Assembly (NCBI RefSeq): GCF_014274685.1
Contig: NZ_CP060393.1
Coordinates: 1,733,501 to 1,797,500 of the forward strand
Length of the DNA: 64,000 nt
Reading direction: 5' to 3'
Origin: Edaphobacter sp. 4G125
GTDB taxonomy: Bacteria; Acidobacteriota; Terriglobia; Terriglobales; Acidobacteriaceae
This document shows, in pieces, positions 33,118 through 41,409 of this stretch. Made by a program: the position numbers and the translations under genes. Numbering within the stretch: position 1 is the first letter of the stretch; each line of letters opens with the position of its first letter. The notes under the pieces were generated by a model, which saw nothing but the letters and a program-made list of their open reading frames with translations, had not been told where the DNA came from and searched no databases.

Positions 33118-34267
33118 AGCTCTGCTGTGGGGAGCCGTTGTAGCAGTAATGCTGGTTGTTCCCTGCACAGCAAATGCGTGGGGGCAGGCGAAAACCCCTC
33201 CATCGACAACAGGAACAGTGCAGCAGTCGTCGCAACCTTCCCTGACGGTCGATCGCGATCCTATCGCTTCCCCCGATCCGGATACCCCGGTCGCGTCTGC
33301 AAATGAGGACGGTCGGACAGAAGCTCCCGAAGGCCAGATCCAGCGAGGAGCTGGCGGCAAATACACCCTCCGCACCGATGCCTATGAGGTGCGCCTTAAT
33401 GCAACCGTGCTCGATTCCAGCGGCAAGTCGATCCTCACCTTGGGGAAAGACGATTTCAAGGTCTTCGAGGATGGCGTTCCGCAGACTATTGCATCGTTTC
33501 GACACGAAGATCTTCCAGTTTCCATTGGAATCCTGATCGACAGCTCGGGTTCGATGTACGACAAACGCGCAGCCGTCGAACAGACCGCACTGAACCTGAT
33601 CAAGCTTTCGAACAAGGATGACGAAGCCTTTGTGGTGGATTTCTCCTGGGAGGCATTCATTGACCAGGACTTCACGAATGATATCGACAAGCTGCGACAG
33701 GGGTTGAACTACATCAAATCGAGTGGAGGAACTGCCATTTACGATGCTCTGGTTGCTTCGGCCGATTACCTGACGAAGAACGCAAAGCATCCCAAGCAGG
33801 TTCTGCTGCTTGTTACAGACGGCGAAGATAATGCTTCGACAGCCTCTCTGGAGCAGGCGATTCGCAGGATTCAGGACCTGGATGGCCCAGTGATTTATTC
33901 GATCGGTCTGCTTTTTGGCCAGGATACCGACAAGCGTGAAGCGCGTCACGCCCGCCGCGTCCTGGAGACTCTCAGCGAGCAGACCGGAGGAGTGGCCTAC
34001 TTTCCGCGTTCTCTGAAGGACGTGGACCCGATTGCGGCTGAGGTGGCGCAGGACATCCGCACGCAGTACACCATCGCCTATCACTCCACGAAGTCGCCGG
34101 CGCTGGGGGGGTACCGCCAGATTCGCGTCGACGCGAAGACGAAAGGCATGGGCAAGTTGTCGGTGCGGACAAGAACCGGATATTATCCGCGAATTGCCGC
34201 CGGTGCTTCTGCCTCGGGTGAGGCGGCGTCCAACGCCAAAGGAAACGATACGGCGACACGGCCCTGA
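33101..34267 (+). CDS. Acidobacterial VWFA-related domain protein, second of pair
   Basis: 388 residues. Signal peptide ending near CTANAWG. After an 80-residue low-complexity spacer comes the same domain as in the neighbour: VRLNATVLDSSGKSILTLGKDDFKVFEDGVPQ, MIDAS motif LIDSSGSMYDKR near residue 148, GGTAIYDALVAS and VTDGEDNAST, and the ending QYTIAYHSTKSPALGGYRQIRV. Both MIDAS sites keep all ligands. The 17-base overlap with the upstream gene and similar order suggest tandem duplication followed by divergence and translational coupling. Two bases separate its stop from the cysteine-synthase-like start. Confidence 0.88.
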   Translation: MHLRSKALLWGAVVAVMLVVPCTANAWGQAKTPPSTTGTVQQSSQPSLTVDRDPIASPDPDTPVASANEDGRTEAPEGQIQRGAGGKYTLRTDAYEVRLNATVLDSSGKSILTLGKDDFKVFEDGVPQTIASFRHEDLPVSIGILIDSSGSMYDKRAAVEQTALNLIKLSNKDDEAFVVDFSWEAFIDQDFTNDIDKLRQGLNYIKSSGGTAIYDALVASADYLTKNAKHPKQVLLLVTDGEDNASTASLEQAIRRIQDLDGPVIYSIGLLFGQDTDKREARHARRVLETLSEQTGGVAYFPRSLKDVDPIAAEVAQDIRTQYTIAYHSTKSPALGGYRQIRVDAKTKGMGKLSVRTRTGYYPRIAAGASASGEAASNAKGNDTATRP

Positions 34268-34269
34268 GG

Positions 34270-35187
34270 ATGAGAAGAGCAGAGACGATCATTGAGCTTG
34301 TTGGCCAGACTCCCATCGTACGTCTGGCAGCGCTGGAACCAGAAGGCGGAGCGGAGATTTGGGCCAAGCTGGAGTATTTGAACCCTGGCGGAAGCATTAA
34401 GGACCGCGCTGCGCTGGGGATTGTGCTGGATGCCGAACGACGAGGTGTGCTCCAGTCAGGATCGACCATCGTCGAGGCGACGGCGGGAAATACCGGCGTC
34501 GGCTTGGCGCTGATCGGAGTCAACCGCGGATACAAGGTCGTGCTTTACGTTCCCGAGCAGTTCGCTGAAGAGAAGTGCATCCTGATGCGCGCTTTGGGAG
34601 CAACGGTAATCCGGACTCCTGATGCTGAAGGCATGGCGGGAGCAATTCGTCGGGCGCTGGAGTTCGAGCGCGAGACCGAAGGCGCATTTGCGGCGTTGCA
34701 GTTTGAGAATCCGGCCAATCCTGACTTTCATGAACAGACAACCGCCGTCGAGATCTGGGAGCAGATGCAGGGCAGCGTGGATGCCTGGATCTCGGGCGTT
34801 GGCTCAGCGGGGACGTTCACGGGCGTTTCGCGCTTTCTGAAGAAGAAGCGCGATGACATTCTCTGTATCGCAGTCGAGCCGCAGGGAAGCGTTCTGCAGG
34901 GTGGTGAGCCGGACAAGCACAAGGTGGAAGGGATCGGCGTCTCGTTTATTCCAGCCACGTTCGATCGCAGCGTTTGCGATCGTGTGATTCGCATCATGGA
35001 CCCCCAGGCATTCGAGATGGTGAAACGGTTAGCGGCGGAAACAGGCGTCTTTGCTGGTTCCAGCGCTGGCGCGATGGTCTGCGCTGCTGTAGAAGTGGCG
35101 GCTGAACTTGGCAAAGGCAGACGGGTCGTTACGGTGATTCCCGATTCGGCGGAACGGTATCTTTCGAAGGGGATTTTCAACGGTTAG
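34270..35187 (+). CDS. Cysteine synthase / cystathionine beta-synthase family protein
   Basis: 305 residues, PLP fold type II. The PLP lysine lies in NPGGSIKDRAA near residue 45; the substrate loop is EATAGNTGVGLALIG and the phosphate-binding loop GVGSAGTFTGVS near residue 175. KVEGIGVSFIPATFD and the terminal AGSSAGAM complete the family. O-acetylserine sulfhydrylases (CysK/CysM) and cystathionine beta-synthases are hard to separate by eye; the next gene is a cystathionine gamma-lyase type, and the EGIG-FIP loop fits beta-synthases (MccA-like), so reverse transsulfuration is preferred. There is no C-terminal CBS pair. Confidence 0.88.
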   Translation: MRRAETIIELVGQTPIVRLAALEPEGGAEIWAKLEYLNPGGSIKDRAALGIVLDAERRGVLQSGSTIVEATAGNTGVGLALIGVNRGYKVVLYVPEQFAEEKCILMRALGATVIRTPDAEGMAGAIRRALEFERETEGAFAALQFENPANPDFHEQTTAVEIWEQMQGSVDAWISGVGSAGTFTGVSRFLKKKRDDILCIAVEPQGSVLQGGEPDKHKVEGIGVSFIPATFDRSVCDRVIRIMDPQAFEMVKRLAAETGVFAGSSAGAMVCAAVEVAAELGKGRRVVTVIPDSAERYLSKGIFNG

Positions 35188-35194
35188 GTCGTGG

Positions 35195-35262
35195 TGAGCC
35201 TGAGCGAACCGCAGATCCTTCGACTCGCTGCACTCGCTCAGGATGACACTTTTTTGAACACG
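35195..35262. repeat. Dispersed intergenic repeat with inverted ends
   Basis: CCTGAGCGA (35199-35207) is inverted at 35234-35242 (TCGCTCAGG), enclosing GCAGATCCTTCGACTCG; ATGACACTTTTTT follows. Its reverse strand reads GTGTCATCCTGAGCGAG, the same opening as unit one inside the glutaminyl cyclase leader. It fills the gap between the two sulfur genes and could end transcription after the first. Confidence 0.7.
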
Positions 35263-35278
35263 ATATTGAGAGGCAAAC

Positions 35279-36430
35279 ATGGTTGAGGCTAAGAAGTTAG
35301 GTTTTGCGACACGGGCGATTCATGACGGACAAGAACCGGATGAGTTGACCGGTGCGGTAAATGTTCCCATTTACCTGACCTCGACCTACCAGCAGGAGGC
35401 GATCGGGAAGAACAAAGGACATGAATATGCCCGGCTGACGAATCCCACGCGCGATGCCTTGGAGGAAAGCCTCCGGTCGCTCGAAGGTGGTAAGAGTGCG
35501 CATGTCTTCGCTTCAGGGATGGCAGCGATTACAGCGATGCTGACGATGATGAAGACAGGCGATCATGTCGTCTGCTCGGACAACGTGTACGGAGGTACAC
35601 AACGAGTTTTCGACAAGGTGCTGTCGAATTATGGCCTCACGTTCACCTACGTCGACACAAGTGTTGCGGAAGATGTGGCGAAGGCAATTCGTCCCGAGAC
35701 AAAGCTGGTGCACATCGAAACGCCGACGAATCCGATGATGGCGATTACAGACATCCGTGCCGTCGCTGATATCTGTCATGCGAAGGGTGTGGAGCTGAGC
35801 GTGGACAACACCTTTCTCTCGCCTTATCTGCAGAGCCCGATTGAACTGGGCGCAGATATTGTGATGCATTCGACGACGAAATTTCTGAATGGCCACTCCG
35901 ACGGATTGGGTGGCGTTTTGGTCTGCACGACTGACGAGCAGGCAGAGCGCTTCCGGTATGTGCAGAAGTGCACCGGTGGGATACTGTCGCCGTTCGAGAG
36001 TTATTTGCTGCTGCGTGGCGTGAAGACGCTTGCGGTTCGAATGAAGCAGCACGATGAAAACGGTCGCGCGGTGGCGGAGTTTCTGGCCGGACATAAGGCG
36101 GTGAAGAAGGTCTTTTATCCGGGGTTGAAAGACCATCCCCAGCATGAACTGGCCAAACAGCAGCAGAGCGGCTTTGGGTCGATGATCTCGATTGAGCTGG
36201 GTTCCTTTGATCGGGCCAATGAGTTTGCCCGACGACTGAAGCTTGGCTACCTTGCGGAATCGCTCGGGGGAGTGGAGACGTTGATTTGCCATCCCGCGAC
36301 GATGACTCACGCAGCGGTTGGAGCCGAGGGACGGGCGAAGCTCGGAATTACTGATGGACTGATGCGAATCTCCGTCGGGATCGAGGATGTGGACGACATC
36401 ATCGCGGACCTGGATCAGGCCTTAGCGTAG
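35279..36430 (+). CDS. Trans-sulfuration PLP enzyme (cystathionine gamma-lyase/synthase type)
   Basis: 383 residues, PLP fold type I, Cys/Met metabolism family. Family opening FATRAIHDGQEPDELTGAVNVPIYLTSTY, then YARLTNPTRDALEESLRSLEGG, SGMAAI, the aspartate of VDNTFLSPYLQSP near residue 182, and the PLP lysine in HSTTKFLNGHSDGLGG near residue 205. C-terminal ESLGGVETLICHPATMTHA is typical for gamma-lyases and gamma-synthases, which cannot be told apart safely. Paired with the upstream beta-synthase-like gene it would turn cystathionine into cysteine. Confidence 0.9.
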   Translation: MVEAKKLGFATRAIHDGQEPDELTGAVNVPIYLTSTYQQEAIGKNKGHEYARLTNPTRDALEESLRSLEGGKSAHVFASGMAAITAMLTMMKTGDHVVCSDNVYGGTQRVFDKVLSNYGLTFTYVDTSVAEDVAKAIRPETKLVHIETPTNPMMAITDIRAVADICHAKGVELSVDNTFLSPYLQSPIELGADIVMHSTTKFLNGHSDGLGGVLVCTTDEQAERFRYVQKCTGGILSPFESYLLLRGVKTLAVRMKQHDENGRAVAEFLAGHKAVKKVFYPGLKDHPQHELAKQQQSGFGSMISIELGSFDRANEFARRLKLGYLAESLGGVETLICHPATMTHAAVGAEGRAKLGITDGLMRISVGIEDVDDIIADLDQALA

Positions 36431-36435
36431 ATCCA

Positions 36436-36510
36436 ATGCAGGTCCCTTTCAGGGCAGGCTCTTCGGCTGCGGCAGCTACGCTGCCCTCGCTCAGGGATGA
36501 CACTTTCCGG
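36436..36510. repeat. Dispersed intergenic repeat, divergent copy
   Basis: The minus strand reads GTGTCATCCCTGAGCGAGG, matching the start of the copies at 35195-35262 and 5935-6105; inside, GGCAGC-TACG-CTGCC is a small palindrome (36472-36485 region). It begins 6 bases after the stop of the transsulfuration gene. Confidence 0.65.
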
Positions 36511-36528
36511 GAAACACCATGTTGCGGA

Positions 36529-36650
36529 ACCACCCCCCCTCATCTTGTTTTGCGCAAAGTATTGATTTCAAGTCGGTTGATGGCGAACTTGATTCGTAAA
36601 ATATTGAATTTGAATGGTTTAGATGTCAAAATATAGAAAACAAAAGATTT
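36529..36650 (+). repeat. Dispersed repeat, copy 2 (C-tract plus TTTTGCGCAAAGTATT)
   Basis: A C-tract (36533-36539 region) is followed by TTTTGCGCAAAGTATT at 36548-36563, identical to 3442-3457. Downstream the AAAxTATxGA theme recurs (AAAGTATTGA, AAAATATTGA, AAAATATAGA), so the element contains internal imperfect repeats. It ends just before a strong terminator. The remaining gap to 36895 shows nothing I can assign. Confidence 0.65.
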
Positions 36651-36658
36651 ACCGATAG

Positions 36659-36686
36659 AAAGCCCCGGCTTTGCCGGGGCTTTTTC
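36659..36686 (+). terminator. Strong Rho-independent terminator
   Basis: AGCCCCGGC (36661-36669), TTT loop, GCCGGGGCT (36673-36681), then TTTT; GC-rich perfect stem. It ends the transsulfuration transcript 230 bases after the stop codon, beyond the two repeats. Confidence 0.92.
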
Positions 36687-36895
36687 AACTCTTCTGAAAT
36701 TAGTTTAGCAAGCTGAAGGGAGTGAATCTGCACTTTGCTTTCAGAATGGAAGTCTTGTTTTATGTGTGACTTGTAGCGATTTTCTATAAGAGCAGGGCTT
36801 GACAGGTTCGCATGATGGCTTCTTTCTGAAAATCCTCACTCTGGGAGATTGTTACTTCGAGTGAAGATTTCGAAAGGGCGACCTTTTGTCTTCGT

Positions 36896-37465
36896 TTATC
36901 GCTTTGAGCTGCCAGCCTTCATCGCCTGACGCAACGTCTGCTCGTCTTTATCGCCCCAGTACTTGCAGTCCAGTCGTAGAAAGACCGAGGTATAAGGCAT
37001 CGCCATGTTGGTCTTGAGGACCAACACTTTGTAGGTCTTGCCTGCTTCGCTGATCATGCCCAGAATCTGCTCGTGCGGAAGCGACTGGATGGAACGGCCA
37101 TGCAGTGTTTTTTTGAGATCTTCGCGGTAGCTGTTTATCTTTGCGAAGTTCTGCGAAGGGACAAATGGAAGCTCAGCATCCAGATAGACGTCAGGGGCGA
37201 CGTGAATGGAATGGTCGATCGCATTGAGCACGGCACTGGTCACAGCGAGTTGATCGGTGCCCGTCTCAATCGTCTCGATTCCTGGAGAGACCTGCAGAGG
37301 ATAGGCTGAGTCGACGATCAAAATCCAATTGCGATGGCCCAGCAGCGGCAGTTGTTGTTTGAGTTTGCTCTGCCAGCTGGTAGAGGCAGCCTGCGCGGAA
37401 CACGCTGGAGTGAAAGATGCTGTCGCGATGAGTAAGAGTGTTGCAAGAACGTTGATTCTTCGCAT
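36896..37465 (-). CDS. Secreted RbsD/FucU-like protein
   Basis: 189 residues. Signal peptide ends near CSAQA (residue 26). The mature start LKQQLPLLGHRNWILIVDSAYPLQVSPGIETIETG resembles the RbsD/FucU fold (LGHxDxIxIxDxxxP, with His and Asp of the sugar site), and YLDAELPFVP, LPHEQILGMISEAGKTYKVLVLKTNMAMPYTSVFLRLDCKYW are conserved in the longer, exported relatives I remember from Bacteroidetes and Planctomycetes. RbsD and FucU are cytosolic sugar mutarotases, so an exported member is unusual; catalysis is not shown. It lies downstream of the DUF4139 gene on the minus strand with a 48-base gap. Confidence 0.65.
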   Translation of the reverse strand: MRRINVLATLLLIATASFTPACSAQAASTSWQSKLKQQLPLLGHRNWILIVDSAYPLQVSPGIETIETGTDQLAVTSAVLNAIDHSIHVAPDVYLDAELPFVPSQNFAKINSYREDLKKTLHGRSIQSLPHEQILGMISEAGKTYKVLVLKTNMAMPYTSVFLRLDCKYWGDKDEQTLRQAMKAGSSKR

Positions 37466-37513
37466 GAAAACTCTCCGGCCCTATGGTCGCATACTCGTAA
37501 GAGCCCGGAGAAC

Positions 37514-39706
37514 TTAGCTTCGGATTTGTCCGATGTTGAGGGATTCGATTTTGTTATCGAGGTCTTGTTGCGCAGCATCGCGTTGCTGATGAAGGGTATC
37601 GAGCTCCTTTCGCAGAGCGGCTAGTTTGTCTTCCTGTTGATTGAGCTCGTCGGTATAGCGTTTGGCGAGGGAGCGTTCTTCAGAGGAACCTTTGAGCGTG
37701 GAGAGATTTTCGCGAATGCGTTTCTGGTCTTCAGTGATCTGATTGATATCGGCCTGGCGAGCCTTGATTTGATTGTCGAGAGAAGCGAGGGCGCGTTTTG
37801 CAGCGAAGACGGGTTCGAGTTGCTGAAGGACGGTGGGGTTGGCGTTGCGAAGGATAAGGGTGAGTTGCTCGTCGGTGGTGTTGACGAGACGGAAATGCAA
37901 CTCGAAGTCGCGGCGTTGACCGATGTGAAGACGGACAGATTCTCCGGCGGCGGTGGCGACGCGGAAGCGATAGGCGTCTGGCGTGGTTTCGGCGGGCTGA
38001 GGATCAGAGTCGAGTTTCCAACCTGAGCGTTTGGGCTGCTCGACGATGACGGTGCGTGGATCGGGAGCGGAGTTGTGAACAATGTATTCGACTTCGGAGA
38101 CCTCGCTAGTCTGCTGGCGGAGGACTCCTTTAACGATGGAGAAGGAGAGAATGCGTTGTGTGTCGTGGGAATAGTCGGTGGTGACGCGGATGGCTTGGTC
38201 GGCGGCGTAGGAGAGGAGGCGACGCTCCGAGGGATGGATGGGGTCGAGGAGACCTTCGCCTCCGAAGTTTCCGTTTTCGACGATGGAGAAGGAGCCTCGG
38301 TCGAGGGTGAGGTTGCTGGAGTTGGTGATCCAGAGCGCGCGGAGTGGGCGCGGTTGTGTGGGAGACCAGAGAGACACGCGCTCGACGGGAAGTTTGGACT
38401 GGAGGATGGGAACGAGTGCGGACTCGTTTTTGCGAATGGTGACAGGATCGGAGAGTTTGTACTCGAAGTAGTCGTCATAGGCAGAGGTGGTGGTGTTGGG
38501 AGTGATGGAGTCGGCTGCGGCGGACTCGTAGGCGACCATTGGCTCTGCTGCCACGGCGACGGTTTCATTGGTATTGCCGATGCCTCCCATGACTCCGCTG
38601 CTGATGCGTTGCGGATTCCGGGATTTGAGCGCAAACCCGTTGCCGCTGCCAACTCCTGAACCTGCGCCCATGCCGGACATTCCAGCTACGCCTGCCATCT
38701 GAGGTGCGGCCTTTGCGGATTCGATACTGCTCTCATGGGTTTGAGGAGTGAGTTGGGCATCTTGTGCGATGGGAATATCGGGACGGCGAGAGTAGATGGG
38801 TTGGGAGAGAGGTTGAATAAAGCTCTGTGGAGAGCCGGCGATTAGGGAGAGCTGCACGTTGTTCCAATCGGTGCCGACGGTGTTATCGACGACGGCCCAG
38901 CCCTGGAGTGTGGCAGTGGAAGGCGTGGTGCCAGAGGGCGAGTCCGTGAGGAGGATACGGTAGGTTGACTTCCAGATGGGAACTTCGGAGATGTAGGAGA
39001 CACGAAGCTGGCGGGTACCAGTGCCGTTGTCGCGCAGGGAGAGGTGGCGGAGTCCTTCGGAGCGGTTGGCGGCGATGAGTTCGAGATAGCGGGAGAGGTC
39101 GCTGTGGAGGGATGAGTCGAGGAGGCGGACCTGAGTGGAGGGAGTGAGCTCAAGGGAGCGAATGGCGCCGGAGTCGGAGATAACGGTGAGGAAGCGCTTT
39201 TCAGCGGCAGGGGAGTTTTCGGTTGGACCTGGGACAGAGCGAATTTCGATATTGAGGATGCGTCCAGAGAAGGCAGAACCGGAACCGGCGACTTCGACGT
39301 GAGCGCCACGGATGGCGGAGTAGAGGTCTGTGGCGGAAGGGTCTTCGGAGAGGGCGAGAGGAAGGGACTTGAGCTGCTGGCCGAGTGGTGTGGCGGAGTT
39401 GTAGCCTGCGCCGGTGATACGTCCTCCGTTGAGGTCGATTGCGGTGAGGGACTGGAGGACGTCGTTGAGCTGTGCGGTGGTGAAGTCGATAGTAACGGTC
39501 TGGTTGCCAGTGACAGAGCCAGAGTGTTCGAAGAAGCCGACTCCATTTTTGTAAAGGGCGATGCGGGTGACGGGGAGAGCGTTGGACTTCTCGGAGGAGG
39601 GAGGTTTTGAGGCTGCGGACTTAATGACTGCGGACGGTGTCTTTGCGGTCTGAGCGGTAAGGGTGAGGGCGGAGACAAACAGGGCAGATGCAGTGAGGGA
39701 GCGCAA
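37514..39706 (-). CDS. Exported DUF4139 domain protein with C-terminal coiled coil
   Basis: 730 residues. Signal peptide to about residue 19. An N-terminal beta region (LPVTRIALYKNGVGFFEHSGSVTG..., residues 45-110) is the DUF4140-like start found with DUF4139. The DUF4139 body follows: VSYISEVPIWKSTYRILL and GWAVVDNTVGTDWNNVQLSLIAGSPQSF near residues 230-290. A Gly/Met-rich stretch around residue 340 interrupts it. Residues 640-730 form a long predicted coiled coil (LASLDNQIKARQADINQITEDQKRIRENL...). Related to mucoidy inhibitor MuiA-like proteins; function unknown. The high third-position G/C bias makes long false frames on both strands here. Confidence 0.85.
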   Translation of the reverse strand: MRSLTASALFVSALTLTAQTAKTPSAVIKSAASKPPSSEKSNALPVTRIALYKNGVGFFEHSGSVTGNQTVTIDFTTAQLNDVLQSLTAIDLNGGRITGAGYNSATPLGQQLKSLPLALSEDPSATDLYSAIRGAHVEVAGSGSAFSGRILNIEIRSVPGPTENSPAAEKRFLTVISDSGAIRSLELTPSTQVRLLDSSLHSDLSRYLELIAANRSEGLRHLSLRDNGTGTRQLRVSYISEVPIWKSTYRILLTDSPSGTTPSTATLQGWAVVDNTVGTDWNNVQLSLIAGSPQSFIQPLSQPIYSRRPDIPIAQDAQLTPQTHESSIESAKAAPQMAGVAGMSGMGAGSGVGSGNGFALKSRNPQRISSGVMGGIGNTNETVAVAAEPMVAYESAAADSITPNTTTSAYDDYFEYKLSDPVTIRKNESALVPILQSKLPVERVSLWSPTQPRPLRALWITNSSNLTLDRGSFSIVENGNFGGEGLLDPIHPSERRLLSYAADQAIRVTTDYSHDTQRILSFSIVKGVLRQQTSEVSEVEYIVHNSAPDPRTVIVEQPKRSGWKLDSDPQPAETTPDAYRFRVATAAGESVRLHIGQRRDFELHFRLVNTTDEQLTLILRNANPTVLQQLEPVFAAKRALASLDNQIKARQADINQITEDQKRIRENLSTLKGSSEERSLAKRYTDELNQQEDKLAALRKELDTLHQQRDAAQQDLDNKIESLNIGQIRS

Positions 39707-39941
39707 GGTAAACCTTTCGTCCGGCTAAGTTTGTTGCTGGGTCTGTAGACTCCGACGAACAGAGAAAGGTTCCCATTGAGAGTGAAGAAAAGTTTTAAAC
39801 GGAAGAGGATATTTGATCGTTGCAGAGGCCGCGCTGGGATGCTTTCGGATTGCGAAAACAGAATGGGAGAGACAAAAGTGCGAATGCAGGAGTATGGTTT
39901 TTTCTGATAGTTGTATTAGTTTTATTTATGGAGAGACGACG

Positions 39942-41096
39942 ATGTTTCTGACGGAAGAGCAGGAGCAGTTACGGAAAGAGGTGAGGGCGTTTGCGGAAAG
40001 AGAGGTCGCTCCGCATGTGATGGAGTGGGATGAGAAGAGCGAGTTTCCGCACGCGGTGGTGAAGAAGCTGGGAGAGATGGGGTTGATGGGGGTGATCTTT
40101 CCTGAGGAGTTGGGCGGAGCAGGGATGGGGTATGTGGAGTATGTGACGGCGATTGAAGAGCTGTCGCGGGTGGACGGAAGTGTGGGGATTATTGTTGCGG
40201 CACATAATTCGCTGTGTACGAATCACATCATGATTGCGGGGAATGATCCGCAAAGGAAGCGTTGGATTCCAAAGCTGGCGAGTGGAGAGTGGCTGGGGGC
40301 GTGGGGGCTGACGGAGCCGGGGTCCGGAAGCGATGCGGGAGGTGCTCGCACGACAGCGGTGAAGCGTGGAGATAAGTGGGTATTGAATGGGGCGAAGACC
40401 TTTATTACAAACGGAACGTATGCGAACTGCGCTGTGGTTTTGGCGGTGACCGATAAAGAGAAGGGCGCGAGCGGTGGGATTACGGCGTTCGTTGTGGAGA
40501 AGGGAACACCAGGATTTCGGCCGGGAAAGAAGGAGAACAAGCTTGGGCTGCGGGCGAGCGATACGGCGGAGCTGATCTTTGAGAACTGCGAGGTTCCGGA
40601 AGAGAACCAGATTGGCAAGATCGGTGAAGGCTTCAAGGACGCGATGCGTGTGCTGGATGGAGGAAGGATTTCAATTGCGGCGTTGAGTCTGGGGATGGCG
40701 AGGGGTGCACTCGATGCGGCGAAAAAGTATGCGCTAGAGCGGCGACAGTTTGGAAAGTCGATTGCGGAGTTCCAGGGGATTCAGTTCAAATTCGCCGATA
40801 TGGCGACAGAGCTGGATGCGGCGTGGCTGCTGACAATGCGGGCGGCGACGATGAAGGATAAGAAGCAGAAGACGACGATGGAGTCGGCGATGGCAAAGCT
40901 GTATGCGAGCGAGGTCGCGTGCAGGATCTGCGATGAGGGAGTGCAGATTCACGGAGGGTATGGGTTCATCAAGGACTATCCGGCGGAGAAATTTTACAGA
41001 GATGTCAGACTGTGTCCCATCGGTGAGGGGACGAGCGAGATCCAGCGGATGGTGATTGCACGAGAGCTGCTGGGGAAGGCTCCGAGCAGGGGGTAA
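39942..41096 (+). CDS. Acyl-CoA dehydrogenase
   Basis: 384 residues from ATG 39942 (GGAGAGACG 4-10 bases upstream), giving the family start [19 protein letters not shown]; upstream frame to 39813 is not conserved. FAD/substrate motifs: [15 protein letters not shown] near residue 127, FITNGTYAN, and the C-terminal [37 protein letters not shown], whose Glu of EGTSE is the catalytic base position of short-chain enzymes. It oxidises short or branched acyl-CoA and passes electrons to ETF; exact chain length cannot be read. No other beta-oxidation genes adjoin it. Confidence 0.93.
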   Translation: MFLTEEQEQLRKEVRAFAEREVAPHVMEWDEKSEFPHAVVKKLGEMGLMGVIFPEELGGAGMGYVEYVTAIEELSRVDGSVGIIVAAHNSLCTNHIMIAGNDPQRKRWIPKLASGEWLGAWGLTEPGSGSDAGGARTTAVKRGDKWVLNGAKTFITNGTYANCAVVLAVTDKEKGASGGITAFVVEKGTPGFRPGKKENKLGLRASDTAELIFENCEVPEENQIGKIGEGFKDAMRVLDGGRISIAALSLGMARGALDAAKKYALERRQFGKSIAEFQGIQFKFADMATELDAAWLLTMRAATMKDKKQKTTMESAMAKLYASEVACRICDEGVQIHGGYGFIKDYPAEKFYRDVRLCPIGEGTSEIQRMVIARELLGKAPSRG

Positions 41097-41133
41097 GTTT
41101 GGATGATTTCTCCCGCGGTGGGCCTAAAGGGGC

Positions 41134-41349
41134 CTAATCTTTCAAGGCACGGTAGACCAGGGTGAGGAGCGCGGAGGTCAGGACGACCCAGGCGAACTGA
41201 TACCAGTAGAAGAAGGGGAAGCCTAGCAGGACTGGGGTTGTGCGCGCGTAAAGCTGGGGGAAGCAGAGGGCAAGGTAGGGCACTGCCAGCAGAATCCAGA
41301 GAAAAGGTTTATTTCTCAAGGACGTATTTTTATCTGGTTTGCCTGTCAT
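41134..41349 (-). CDS. DUF3311 small membrane protein
   Basis: 71 residues from ATG 41349. Two membrane helices (about 16-32 and 42-66) with the family pattern LLAVPYLALCFPQLYARTTPVLLGFPFFYWYQFAW. DUF3311 proteins are usually encoded next to a sodium:solute symporter (MctP/PanF type), thought to be a small companion; no symporter is adjacent here, so this copy is orphaned. A longer upstream frame is not supported by similarity. Confidence 0.85.
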   Translation of the reverse strand: MTGKPDKNTSLRNKPFLWILLAVPYLALCFPQLYARTTPVLLGFPFFYWYQFAWVVLTSALLTLVYRALKD

Positions 41350-41409
41350 GGTTGTCTTCCAGACGATGCTATCACGGAGAAAAGTAGAGCAATCGGATAG
41401 AGTGGAAGT

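Noticed and set aside
37621..39678. Long open frames of 343 and 278 residues on the minus strand and 194 residues on the plus strand inside the DUF4139 gene.
   Set aside because: Products are Ser/Pro-rich or Gly/Val/Glu-rich without any domain, as expected from shifted reading of a high-GC gene; the DUF4139 frame explains the region.
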